Assembly (NCBI GenBank): GCA_021732995.1
Contig: JAKFWA010000041.1
Coordinates: 1 to 50,229, forward strand
Reading direction: 5' to 3'
Length of the DNA: 50,229 nt
DNA from: Planctomycetaceae bacterium
GTDB lineage: Bacteria; Planctomycetota; Planctomycetia; Planctomycetales; Planctomycetaceae
This document shows positions 17,117-25,100 of the stretch, one piece after another. A model generated the notes under the pieces. That model was not told the origin of the DNA, made no database searches, and was given only the letters and a program-made list of their open reading frames with translations. How positions within the stretch are numbered: position 1 is the stretch's first letter; each line of letters starts with the position of its first letter. A program made the translations under genes and the position numbers.

Positions 17117-18538
17117 ATGCGTTATCTGCTCTTGGCGCTGAGCTTCTGCCTTATTGTTTTGCAGGCCGCGTCGGCTGATGACGCTTCACGGCGACCGCCA
17201 AACATTGTCTTCATCATGGCGGATGATCTCGGGCGAGGTCACTGCGGTTGCTACGGTCAGACGAAGATCCGCACGCCCAATATCGACAGGCTGGCGGCGC
17301 AGGGCATGAAGTTCACCGAGTTCTACTCCGGGGCGAATGTGTGTGCTCCGTCGCGGAGCGTTTTGATGACCGGCCTGCACACCGGACACACGCCCGTGCG
17401 GAATAACGGACTCAAGCGGTTTCTGTATGACGAAGACACGACCGTCGCCGAAGTGTTGAAGGCTGCGGGTTATGTCACTGGTGGCTTCGGTAAGTGGGGT
17501 CTGGGTGATACGGACACTCCCGGCGTGGCACTCAAGCAGGGATTTGATACCTGGTCCGGCCAGTATAGTCAGGTGCACGCTCATTTTTATTACCCATTCT
17601 TCGTGATGAAAGATTTGCAGAAGTTGCCGCTGCCGGAAAATGAGGGCCAGAAGCGTGGACGCTACGTGCAGGATGTCATTCATCAGCACGCGCTGGAGTT
17701 TATAACGAATAACAAAGACCGTCCGTTCTTTGCGTATCTGCCCTATATCATGCCGCACGTGGAACTGATCGCCCCGGCTGAAGCCCGCAAGGAGTATGAA
17801 GGCAAGTTCCCGAAGCTGGAGCGTAAAGATCCGCGACCGGGCTATCTCGGCTCGGATGATGCGCATGCGGAATTTGCAGGCATGGTCACCTATCTCGACA
17901 AGCTCATCGGAGAGGTACTGACGACGCTCGATCGGAACGGGCTGACGGACAACACAATTGTGTTTTTCACATCCGACAACGGTCCTCAGCCCGGCGCCTG
18001 GACGGACATTTTTGTTGATTTCTTCGACGGCAACGGGCCGTATCGCGGCGCGAAAGGCAATTTCTACGAAGGTGGTATTCGAGTTCCGTTCATCGTGCGC
18101 TGGCCCGGTCGGATTCAGGCGGGGTCAACCAGCGATTTCGTAGGCTATTTTGCTGACGTGATGCCGACCCTTGCTGAGCTTGCCCGCGCGGATGCTCATC
18201 TTCCCAAGCAGGTTGATGGTCTCTCGTTTGCTCCGACACTGCTTGGTCAGGCTGACAAGCAGAAGGTTCATGAATACCTCTACTGGGAAGCTGCCGGTCA
18301 GAAGCAGGAGATTACTCAGCAGGCCGTTCGCTGGGGGCACTGGAAAGCGGTTCGGAATCAGCCCAACGCGAAGTTCGAACTCTATGACCTGCGCACCGAC
18401 GCGGGCGAGGAACGTAACCTCGCCGGGGAATCCACAGACGTCATGCGGCGTATCACGGCGATCTGCGAAGAAGCTCACTCTCTCGAACGCAAGTACGGCC
18501 TCGCCACTCCGGAGAGTGCCAAAGATTATGTGCGGTGA
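17117..18538 (+). CDS. Exported sulfatase (arylsulfatase type, formylglycine-dependent)
   Basis: The product has 473 residues. A signal peptide ends near residue 20 (LIVLQAASA). The type I sulfatase active-site motif C-A-P-S-R is at residues 76-80; Cys76 would be converted to formylglycine by a maturase encoded elsewhere. Metal-binding Asp residues lie in IMADDLG (36-37) and the later FFTSDNGPQPG. GGFGKWGLGD and YIMPHVE supply further conserved active-site residues. The enzyme likely hydrolyses sulfate esters, for example on sulfated polysaccharides; the exact substrate is unknown. The ATG at 17117 is chosen over an upstream in-frame codon because it begins the signal peptide and follows AAAGGG. 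It converges on the second ATP-grasp gene with 21 bases between stops. Confidence 0.92.
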   Translation: MRYLLLALSFCLIVLQAASADDASRRPPNIVFIMADDLGRGHCGCYGQTKIRTPNIDRLAAQGMKFTEFYSGANVCAPSRSVLMTGLHTGHTPVRNNGLKRFLYDEDTTVAEVLKAAGYVTGGFGKWGLGDTDTPGVALKQGFDTWSGQYSQVHAHFYYPFFVMKDLQKLPLPENEGQKRGRYVQDVIHQHALEFITNNKDRPFFAYLPYIMPHVELIAPAEARKEYEGKFPKLERKDPRPGYLGSDDAHAEFAGMVTYLDKLIGEVLTTLDRNGLTDNTIVFFTSDNGPQPGAWTDIFVDFFDGNGPYRGAKGNFYEGGIRVPFIVRWPGRIQAGSTSDFVGYFADVMPTLAELARADAHLPKQVDGLSFAPTLLGQADKQKVHEYLYWEAAGQKQEITQQAVRWGHWKAVRNQPNAKFELYDLRTDAGEERNLAGESTDVMRRITAICEEAHSLERKYGLATPESAKDYVR

Positions 18539-18559
18539 ACTGCTCAAGCAGGGGGCCGG

Positions 18560-19831
18560 TCATGCCGCCCGAGACTGGCCGGCGTGGCTGGAAGCGACGT
18601 CTGGCTGGGATGGCGTCAGTGCGGGTTGACGCGTGGGGTGACGCAACGAGTGGTAGAAGGTGCGCGCCCCTTTAAGGGCGATGGCTGCCAATTGACCTGG
18701 ATCGTCCCAAGGCACGTTCGCCCAGGAGACGGCATTGCTACCCGGCAGCCAGCATCGCAACTGCTGCCCATCTCGCGTTCGCAGGATGTAAGCCATGTGA
18801 AGCGGGAAGTAGCAGTAGACGCCGTCGAAAACGCGCTGAGAATTCACCGCTGGCAGCGGCAATGAGGGTCGAACGGCGCGTCCCTGCTGAGATGTGAGTT
18901 CCGCCGGATCGCTCGTGCCCAGCAGGGTACGCAGCGCCTGCACAACATCCACTCCGGCATGGGCAGCAACGCCGAAACCAGATGGAGTTCGCGGGTGGAA
19001 CTCGATCAAGTGCAACGATCTCGTGCGCTCGTTCCAGATCCAGTCAAAACCACACAGGCCGCGATAGCCGGTGGCGCTCGCCACCTGCTCGACCAGCCCT
19101 GCCATTTCCGGCATACGGGCGATGTGGCGAGCACACGAAGGCCCGAATGGTCCATGCGTCGTCACGGCCTTGAACGAGGAACACGAAGCCAGCACGCGAC
19201 CGTGATCCAGCACCAGTTCGGTCACGCCGGAAACGCCGGGCAGAAACTCTTCCACGATGAACTCCGCCGGACGGAGCAGCCCGTTCCACGCGGCCAGAAC
19301 ATCGGCCGCAGTCGAGACCATTCTTACGCCCGTACCGCCCTGCGCGCCGTCGACTTTCAACATCGACTTGCCGTGATGATGAACCCAGGCCTGGGCACTG
19401 GCGATGTCCCGAAACACGCTGCCTTGAGGCAGATCAATGCGTCCCTGAGCCCAGCGTCGAAACTGCGTTTTTGATGAGCAAGCCGCAGCCGTTTCTTGTG
19501 GGATGCAGGTCAACTGCGAGGGATGGTCACCCTGTTCCGCGAGCAGTTGCGCGACATCTTCCCGGCAGTGCACCACGAGCGCCAGTTCATCCTGATGGCG
19601 AGCGTAGAACGCGGCAATTTGTTCTGCCGCAGTGGCCGTATCGATCGCCAGCGACTCGCGACGAGACACGTAACGTGACCAGCGCATGGGTTGGCCGGGG
19701 GGAGCCATCAGGACGACGCGGGCTCCTGCTTCCCAGAGCAGTCGGATCGGTGCCTGAGGCAGATAAACTGATTCGTCGGCGACGACGAGCACCCAGTTGG
19801 ATGGTCCGTTCCACATCTGCGACACGAGCAT
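18560..19831 (-). CDS. ATP-grasp protein (carbamoyl-phosphate-synthase-like carboligase)
   Basis: The product has 423 residues. An N-terminal domain binds no obvious cofactor (WVLVVADESVYLPQAPIRL). The ATP-grasp core shows the lysine and glycine-rich loop SMLKVDGAQGGTGVRMV, the acidic strand FIVEEFLPG, and the metal-binding end LIEFHPRTPSGFG preceded by YRGLCGFDWIW. The protein probably makes an amide or related bond using ATP; substrate unknown. It is distinct from the ATP-grasp protein at 8711-9850. The start is uncertain: the ATG at 19831 sits only 2 bases after GGAGA, whereas a GTG at 19825 has GGAGA at a better distance of about 6 bases. It appears to be a single transcription unit. Confidence 0.78.
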   Translation of the reverse strand: MLVSQMWNGPSNWVLVVADESVYLPQAPIRLLWEAGARVVLMAPPGQPMRWSRYVSRRESLAIDTATAAEQIAAFYARHQDELALVVHCREDVAQLLAEQGDHPSQLTCIPQETAAACSSKTQFRRWAQGRIDLPQGSVFRDIASAQAWVHHHGKSMLKVDGAQGGTGVRMVSTAADVLAAWNGLLRPAEFIVEEFLPGVSGVTELVLDHGRVLASCSSFKAVTTHGPFGPSCARHIARMPEMAGLVEQVASATGYRGLCGFDWIWNERTRSLHLIEFHPRTPSGFGVAAHAGVDVVQALRTLLGTSDPAELTSQQGRAVRPSLPLPAVNSQRVFDGVYCYFPLHMAYILRTRDGQQLRCWLPGSNAVSWANVPWDDPGQLAAIALKGARTFYHSLRHPTRQPALTPSQPDVASSHAGQSRAA

Positions 19832-20008
19832 TCTCCGTCAAAAAAACTGCAGCCGGTACGATCGTTATCGTCAGACCGGGCAGTGTCGCAGGACGAATGT
19901 CGGTGCGCAGTGAGGCGCGTACGGAGGACTACTCCTTAAGGTTGCCCTAACCGGCAAGGTTTATCAGCTAGCAGAATCGTCGCTGGGCGAGGCTGTGGTG
20001 CGATGGCT

Positions 20009-20572
20009 TCAGGTTGAGCAACTCTGGCCGCCAGCAGTGGTTGGTATCTGATTCCAGGGCATACGGCCCAGCAGGATCGCCATGCCGCAGGTGTCGGTCA
20101 CTCCGGCGAAGATCAGGCCAGCACCGACGAATGCCGACAGTCCGATCCAGCGCGGATCGACGAAGTAGCCCAGCACGGCACCGGTCAGGACGAGGGTTCC
20201 CGCTGCGATGCGAACTTGTCGTTCCAGCGAAATCGCCTTCTTGCCGCGCACGACGTCCAGGCCCGCCTGCTCGCAGGCTGATGTCCCACCTTCGACGTTC
20301 ACGACTTCAGTGAAACCGGCGGCGATGAACTTTTCGCAGGCCTGCTTGCCGCGCGTGCCGGCTTTGCAGATCAGATACAACGGCTCGGACTGTCGAGTGC
20401 CGCGATCTGCCTGTACGGACTGCGGGTTGAGAGAGTCCAACGGTACGTTGCGGGCGAACGAGACGTGCACCTCGCGAAACTCGACTGGCGTGCGTACGTC
20501 GATCAGGTCTATGGGTCGGCCAGCCTGATGGAGTTCTCGCAGTTGCTGAGGTGTAATTGTTTGAACGGCCAT
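20009..20572 (-). CDS. Membrane-anchored rhodanese (YgaP-like sulfurtransferase)
   Basis: The product has 187 residues. An N-terminal rhodanese domain (~1-110) has the active-site loop C-K-A-G-T-R with Cys69, and the typical opening IDLIDVRTPVEF. A C-terminal DUF2892 region (~118-170) supplies two membrane segments (IAAGTLVLTGAVLGYF and LSAFVGAGLIFAGV). This is the architecture of E. coli YgaP, whose rhodanese moves sulfane sulfur at the inner membrane. GGAGG lies 5 bases before the ATG. It lies 92 bp downstream of an ArsR-type regulator on the same strand, matching the ygaV-ygaP order. A role in persulfide or sulfide handling is inferred from architecture and neighbour. Confidence 0.88.
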   Translation of the reverse strand: MAVQTITPQQLRELHQAGRPIDLIDVRTPVEFREVHVSFARNVPLDSLNPQSVQADRGTRQSEPLYLICKAGTRGKQACEKFIAAGFTEVVNVEGGTSACEQAGLDVVRGKKAISLERQVRIAAGTLVLTGAVLGYFVDPRWIGLSAFVGAGLIFAGVTDTCGMAILLGRMPWNQIPTTAGGQSCST

Positions 20573-20664
20573 GAATGCCTCCGGTGCGTTTGCCGCGGTA
20601 ATGGAATTGTTTCAGCGAATAGATCGACTTGTCGGAAGCTGGCGATCTGTTGGTGGTGAGAAGG

Positions 20665-21009
20665 TTATTTTCCGGTTCCGAATCGTTGTTCGATGCAGGC
20701 CATGATGTTTTCGAGGTGTGGCTCAACCACCTGGTAGTAAACCCTGCGGCCCGACTTCTCGCTGTCCAGAAACCCGCAGCGCTGCATGAGTCTCAGATGC
20801 TCGGAAGCCATCGGGCTGGGGATTTCGCAGGCGTCCGCCAGTTCGCCCACCGTGTATTGCCCGCGCAACAGCATCTGCACCATCCTCAACCGATGGGGAT
20901 GAGCGAGAATCTTCAAGCACTCGGCAGCTTGTTCGAGAGCCGCCAGATCCGTAAGCGTTCGCGGCGTTGATGCGGATCTTGGCTTCGCCTTGGCGATATG
21001 AGTGGGCAC
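20665..21009 (-). CDS. ArsR/SmtB-family transcriptional regulator (YgaV/BigR-like)
   Basis: The product has 114 residues and is a winged-helix ArsR regulator (CLKILAHPHRLRMVQMLL, the YTVGELADACEIPSPMASEHLRLM recognition region, and the RRVYYQVVEP wing). Cysteines lie at about residues 31, 61, 78 and 105. The Cys near the C-terminal helix (NIMACIEQ) together with an N-terminal or core Cys could form the thiol pair used by persulfide-sensing relatives such as BigR and SqrR. No metal-binding ELCVCDL-type site is present. The start is a GTG preceded by AAAGGAA. It is the first gene of an operon with the rhodanese and likely represses its own promoter, which overlaps an inverted repeat. Confidence 0.87.
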   Translation of the reverse strand: MPTHIAKAKPRSASTPRTLTDLAALEQAAECLKILAHPHRLRMVQMLLRGQYTVGELADACEIPSPMASEHLRLMQRCGFLDSEKSGRRVYYQVVEPHLENIMACIEQRFGTGK

Positions 21010-21028
21010 GGTCCATTCCTTTGAACTG

Positions 21029-21058
21029 ATGATATGTCGGAATCTATCGACATGTCAA
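21029..21058 (-). promoter_or_regulatory. Probable sigma-70-type promoter of the ArsR-rhodanese operon
   Basis: On the minus strand TTGACA (21058-21053) is followed after 18 bases by TATCAT (21034-21029), one base from consensus TATAAT. It would start transcription around 21022, just ahead of the AAAGGAA ribosome-binding site, giving a very short leader. The promoter overlaps the dyad listed at 21031-21056. Confidence 0.6.
21031..21056. promoter_or_regulatory. Candidate ArsR-family operator
   Basis: ATGTCG at 21034-21039 and CGACAT at 21048-21053 form an inverted repeat with an 8-base AT-rich spacer. Flanking bases extend it to GATATGTC (21031) and GACATGTC (21049), the latter a perfect 8-bp palindrome. 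The dyad covers the spacer of the predicted promoter, so binding would block RNA polymerase. Spacing and symmetry suit an ArsR dimer; autoregulation is inferred. Confidence 0.5.
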
Positions 21059-21116
21059 TGTGCGGGAATGAAAGGCCGCCGGGCGATTGTTCGGAAAGCA
21101 TGCAGCAAAGTCGCCT

Positions 21117-21758
21117 TCATGTCCTCTGGGCTTCTGGTGAAGGCGCGGGTGGGGCAACAGGCTCGTACTTGCTGTAGACTGCGGATGCCAACAACAACGC
21201 GAAGAGGAAGGTCATCGAGATCTGGCCGAGATTCAGCGGATGGAGAATGTCTCTCCATAGCTCCCAACTGCGGGCGGGGATGCAGCTCCGTACGAGTCGC
21301 TCGAACCAGCCGACGGGTGAGTAGTTCTCTGCGTACATTCTGGTCAACCGGCGTTCGATGTAGTGACCTGGAGATTCGGGGACGCCGCTCTTGCCTGGGA
21401 GCGACAGTCGTCCAAGTTCCTCAAGGCATTGATACCAGTAGTCTCGAATCCGCTTGTCCCTGGCGTGGGCTCCGTGAACCCAAAGCGAGAAGGAAAAAAC
21501 AAACACGAGGAAAATGAAGAGGCTGATGATCATTGTCACGAAGACAAACCAGAGCGGCGGGTTCCACTTCTCGGACCGGAGGGCCAACCCGCTTGCGGTG
21601 CCTAGCGACGTCCATACCGCGAAGCAGATCTTCCATTCATAGCTACGGCGTTGATCGAAGCGGTTATGAGCGTCTTGGGCCAGCTTCAACATGTAGTCGC
21701 ACTGCTGGGTTACATTGAGCTGATTGTTCTGACCGCTGAGATTGGCGTCGGTGCTCAT
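21117..21758 (-). CDS. Hypothetical membrane protein, possibly SLATT-like
   Basis: The product has 213 residues. After a polar N-terminus of about 42 residues come two membrane segments (~43-60 and ~69-92), a charged helical stretch (RDKRIRDYWYQCLEELGRL), and a third membrane segment near the C-terminus (ISMTFLFALLLASAVY). The tail is Pro-rich. The arrangement of a paired membrane hairpin plus long cytoplasmic helix is reminiscent of SLATT-type effectors, but no partner gene of that class (nucleotidyltransferase, SLOG protein) is adjacent and the similarity is only architectural. AAGG lies upstream of the ATG at a somewhat long distance. Function unknown. Confidence 0.6.
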   Translation of the reverse strand: MSTDANLSGQNNQLNVTQQCDYMLKLAQDAHNRFDQRRSYEWKICFAVWTSLGTASGLALRSEKWNPPLWFVFVTMIISLFIFLVFVFSFSLWVHGAHARDKRIRDYWYQCLEELGRLSLPGKSGVPESPGHYIERRLTRMYAENYSPVGWFERLVRSCIPARSWELWRDILHPLNLGQISMTFLFALLLASAVYSKYEPVAPPAPSPEAQRT

Positions 21759-22102
21759 GAGATACTGGCCTTGTTAGGCGGACCATGAGGATTTGTTAGA
21801 AATGATGCGGACTGCGGTCTATTAGTGTTCATGCATTGTCTTATGAAATAAAGGCCACAAGCGGTTGAATCTTGAAAGACTGGCCTACGGAAAAACCCTC
21901 GCCTGAGCGTGATTGGCGAGTAAGTCGGAGCGCTTGAGTGACCGATCTGGCTGAACTGTGGCCGTTCCCGTCTCGCGAAAGCTCCGCGGGGGAGTACACT
22001 CATCGCCGACTGGAGCAAGTCGTATTGCCGTGTCGAAAGCATGTAACGCGCTCAAGCGTCACCGGGCTTCCGACAAACCACGATTTTTCCGGAGTTCAAC
22101 GC
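21759..22102. other. Divergent intergenic region, no gene seen
   Basis: These 344 bases separate the divergent membrane-protein and DUF1501 genes and must contain both promoters. The DUF1501 frame is open through much of it but the open stretch has no ribosome-binding site and reads like non-coding DNA. An AT-richer segment at 21800-21850 is the best place for the leftward promoter. No repeat was seen. Confidence 0.4.
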
Positions 22103-23542
22103 ATGTCTCTGCCATCGCTGCAACATCCGCGCGTGTCTCGCCGCCAAGCCGTTCAGGCCGGATCGGTTGGATTGCTGGGCCTCGGCATGAACCATCTGCA
22201 GGCGCTGCAGGCGGCTGAGACCGCTCCGAAGTCGGCGACTGCGCGAGCTGTCATTTACGTGTTCCTGAGCGGCGGATTGGCTCAGCAGGACAGCTTCGAT
22301 TTGAAGCCGGATGCGCCGGATAACATTCGCGGCGAGTTCTCTCCAATCATGACTCGCACGCCGGGCATTCAGATTTGCGAGCACCTGCCGCTGCTGGCTC
22401 AGCGCAGCCATTTGTGGTCGCTGTGTCGTTCGTTGACGCATCCGTCGAACGATCATTCGGGCGGGCATCACATCATGATGACCGGACGGTCGCTGTTGCC
22501 GCCGACGTTCAATGCCAGCAAGCCCATGCCCGAAGATTGGCCGTGCATGGCCGCGATTGCCGGCGATCAGAAGGCTTCGCGCAACAACCTGCCGCCAGCG
22601 GTTGTGCTGCCCGAGAGACTTATTCATCGGACGGGTCGCGTTATCCCTGGACAGTTCGCGGGCATGATGGGGAGTCATCGTGATCCGTGGTTCATATCGG
22701 CGTCGCCGTTTAACTCGAAGACATACGGGGCGTTTCCCGGATATGAGTTTCACCATGCCGACGGTGTGCAGAAAACGGATATCAAGTTTCAGGCTCCGCA
22801 CCTGGCGCTGCCTGAGCAGCTCAGCATGGGGCGTCTCGGTCGTCGGTTCGACCTGCTGGGATCGATCGAGCAGCAGCAGCGGCAACTGGAGCAGTACGCC
22901 AGCACGGAGCAGTTTGATCGCTATCGGCAGGGTGCGATTTCGTTGCTGACCGATGCCAAAATCAAAGCCGCGTTTGACGTCGTGAACGCCGACGACAAGA
23001 CGCTGGAGCGTTACGGTCGCAACGCATTTGGCTGGTCCTTGCTGATGGCTCGCAAGCTTGTGGAAGCAGGCGTCAGTCTGGTGCAGGTCAATCTCGGCAA
23101 CAACGAGTCCTGGGATACGCACGGCAACGCGTTCCCCAATCTCAAGAACTACCTGTTTCCGCCGACTGATCAGGGGCTGAGCGCTCTGCTCGACGATCTG
23201 CAGCAGAGCGGTATGCTGGATTCAACGTTGATTGTGATGGCAGGAGAGTTCGGCCGGACGCCGCGGATCTCGGGCCTGCCACAGCACTACAAGCTGCCGG
23301 GTCGCGACCACTGGGGAGCAGTGCAGTCCGTCTTCTTTGCTGGTGGCGGCGTGCAGGGCGGGCGAGTGATTGGCTCATCCGACAAGAATGGTGGGTACCC
23401 GGCCGCGGATCCTCAAAAGCCTGAGAACATGGCCGCGACGATCTACGAAGCTCTCGGCATCCCGCGAGAGGCGATGTGGAAAGACGATCTCGGTCGACCG
23501 CACCACATCTACTACGGCGACCCCATTCGCGGCCTGACCTGA
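22103..23542 (+). CDS. DUF1501 protein with Tat-like signal (second copy)
   Basis: The product has 479 residues. A twin-arginine signal (SRRQAVQAGSVGLLGLG) lies at about residues 11-27. Typical DUF1501 segments follow: VIYVFLSGGLAQQDSFDLKP, NDHSGGHHIMMTGR, LIVMAGEFGRTPRISG, GRDHWGAVQSVFFAGGG and the C-terminal AATIYEALGI. It differs strongly from the DUF1501 gene at 9936-11396 and has no DUF1553 partner here. GGAG lies 8 bases before the ATG at 22103, which is preferred over the open upstream frame. The next gene starts 15 bases after its stop, so the two are probably co-transcribed. Activity of the family is unproven. Confidence 0.9.
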   Translation: MSLPSLQHPRVSRRQAVQAGSVGLLGLGMNHLQALQAAETAPKSATARAVIYVFLSGGLAQQDSFDLKPDAPDNIRGEFSPIMTRTPGIQICEHLPLLAQRSHLWSLCRSLTHPSNDHSGGHHIMMTGRSLLPPTFNASKPMPEDWPCMAAIAGDQKASRNNLPPAVVLPERLIHRTGRVIPGQFAGMMGSHRDPWFISASPFNSKTYGAFPGYEFHHADGVQKTDIKFQAPHLALPEQLSMGRLGRRFDLLGSIEQQQRQLEQYASTEQFDRYRQGAISLLTDAKIKAAFDVVNADDKTLERYGRNAFGWSLLMARKLVEAGVSLVQVNLGNNESWDTHGNAFPNLKNYLFPPTDQGLSALLDDLQQSGMLDSTLIVMAGEFGRTPRISGLPQHYKLPGRDHWGAVQSVFFAGGGVQGGRVIGSSDKNGGYPAADPQKPENMAATIYEALGIPREAMWKDDLGRPHHIYYGDPIRGLT

Positions 23543-23557
23543 GAGTGGCAGTTGGTC

Positions 23558-24415
23558 ATGTTTGAACTGACTCAGGTTTTGACGGCCGATCAGTGCGTGC
23601 TGCACGGTGCCGTTTCGTCTGCTGGCGACCTTTCACCATTGGCTTTCGTCCTGATTCACGGGACAGGCAGCAACTTCTACGCGCCGGGAGTCCTCGAGCG
23701 CTTCGCTGTTCGAGCGGCCGCCAGTGGAGCTACTGCGTGTCGGATTAACACGCGCGGGCATGACGGCATTGCTTCGATTCCGACAACAAAGAAGTCGCTG
23801 CAGGGCGGTGCGACTTACGAAGTCGTCAGCGACTGTGTCCACGACATTGCGGCGTGGTGCGACTGGCTCGCGGAACGCGGACATCAGCGGATCGTCCTGG
23901 TCGGGCACAGCATGGGCGGGGTGAAAGCGATCTACTCGCAGGTTCAGGCCCCGCATTCCGCAGTTGCTGCTATTGTCGGCATCTCACCACCGCGCTTTTG
24001 TCACCAGCACTGGATGACGCATCCCAAAGCTGATGCCTTCCGCGCGCACTGGCAGCGTGCCGGCGAACTCATTGCGGCGGGTCAGCCGGACGGGTTTCTC
24101 GAGTGCACTCAACCGACGCCGTTTCTCGCGACTGCCGCTGGCTTCGTGGAGAAGTATGGCCCGGAAGATCGCTATGACTACCTGCCATTGCTCGGCCAGT
24201 TGCGAGTGCCAGCACTGCTGATGGTCGGCAGTGAGACATTGAACTCATCGCCTGCGTTTGACGGCTTGCCCGCGTGGATGGACGCCGCCCGAGCGTCCGC
24301 TTCGCAGCTCAGTTTTGAGATCGTCCCCGGCGCCAACATGGGCTATTCCGATCAGCCTGACGCGCCCTGGCAGGTCGCGGAACGATGGCTATCGGCTCTG
24401 CCCTCGGCGGCATGA
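23558..24415 (+). CDS. Alpha/beta hydrolase-fold protein with atypical catalytic histidine position
   Basis: The product has 285 residues, is cytoplasmic, and has no signal peptide. The oxyanion region LIHGTGSNFY and the nucleophile elbow G-H-S-M-G-G with Ser118 are intact, and LMVGSETLNSS occupies the position of the acid-bearing strand. Where relatives usually have P-G-A-x-H-G-Y, this protein reads P-G-A-N-M-G-Y, so the expected catalytic His seems to be replaced by Met. It may therefore use another histidine or be non-catalytic. A TTG at 23552 is also in frame; the ATG at 23558 is preferred. It follows the DUF1501 stop by 15 bases and is followed by a strong terminator. Confidence 0.82.
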   Translation: MFELTQVLTADQCVLHGAVSSAGDLSPLAFVLIHGTGSNFYAPGVLERFAVRAAASGATACRINTRGHDGIASIPTTKKSLQGGATYEVVSDCVHDIAAWCDWLAERGHQRIVLVGHSMGGVKAIYSQVQAPHSAVAAIVGISPPRFCHQHWMTHPKADAFRAHWQRAGELIAAGQPDGFLECTQPTPFLATAAGFVEKYGPEDRYDYLPLLGQLRVPALLMVGSETLNSSPAFDGLPAWMDAARASASQLSFEIVPGANMGYSDQPDAPWQVAERWLSALPSAA

Positions 24416-24443
24416 TGGCCCGCAATCTGTCTCGCACAAAAAC

Positions 24444-24478
24444 AAAACCCCGAGAGAGACCTGCTCGCTCGGGGTTTT
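24444..24478. terminator. Bidirectional intrinsic terminator
   Basis: AAAACCCCGAG at 24444-24454 pairs perfectly with CTCGGGGTTTT at 24468-24478 across a 13-base loop. The A-rich left end and T-rich right end give a U-tract in both directions. It lies between the convergent hydrolase gene (ends 24415) and rpsI (ends 24520), serving both. Confidence 0.88.
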
Positions 24479-24519
24479 GATGAATTCAGACGGCTGACGA
24501 AACAGCCACCGAAAAACGC

Positions 24520-25053
24520 TCAGCGCTTCGAGAACTGGAAGCTGCGGCGAGCCTTGCGGCGACCGTACTTCTTGCGTTCCACCATACGGTCGTCGCGGGT
24601 GAGGAACCCGTGATCGGCCAACCGTGCGTGCAACGAGGGGTTACGGGCTTCGATCGCACGAGCCAGTCCGAGGATCACAGCACCGGTCTGGCCGGTCGTT
24701 CCACCACCGCTCGCGCGGACGTGAATGTCGACCTTGTCGCCCACTTCAGCGACCGAGAGAACTCGCATGATCATGTCGCGATCGCGCGGCACGCAGAAGT
24801 ACTCTTCAAAGCCACGATCGTTGACGGTGATCTTGCCCGCGCCGTCTTTCACTCGCACGCGAGCGACGGACGTCTTACGGCGGCCAGTTCCCAAGCCAGT
24901 ACCGTTCTTGTCCAGCTTGCCGCGAATGACCACTGGCCGAGCGACAACTTCTTCAGTCGCCGCAGGAGCGCCAGCGCCCAGCGTCAATTCAGGAACCGTT
25001 TCGCCCGCCGCAAGTTGCTCTTCGGGAGCCAAATTCGAAGTATCAGTGCTCAT
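24520..25053 (-). CDS. rpsI: 30S ribosomal protein S9
   Basis: The protein has 177 residues, against about 130 for typical S9. The conserved core begins near residue 56 (GTGRRKTSVARVRVKDGAGK) and ends in the characteristic basic tail (VERKKYGRRKARRSFQFSKR), which reaches the P-site tRNA in the ribosome. The GGGTTGQTGAVILGLARAI stretch is the family signature. The first ~50 residues are an acidic, Ala/Glu/Pro-rich extension that is absent from most bacteria. It lies 47 bp downstream of rplM, the usual order. The ribosome-binding site is weak, so translational coupling to rplM is possible. Confidence 0.97.
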   Translation of the reverse strand: MSTDTSNLAPEEQLAAGETVPELTLGAGAPAATEEVVARPVVIRGKLDKNGTGLGTGRRKTSVARVRVKDGAGKITVNDRGFEEYFCVPRDRDMIMRVLSVAEVGDKVDIHVRASGGGTTGQTGAVILGLARAIEARNPSLHARLADHGFLTRDDRMVERKKYGRRKARRSFQFSKR

Positions 25054-25100
25054 GCAAAAACCCAGTTACAAGGAGCCACAATGGCTGCAACAAAGAGAAA

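Noticed and set aside
21117-21758. SLATT-type defence effector
   Set aside because: Only the membrane topology is similar. No nucleotidyltransferase, SLOG or other partner gene is adjacent, so I do not call a defence system.
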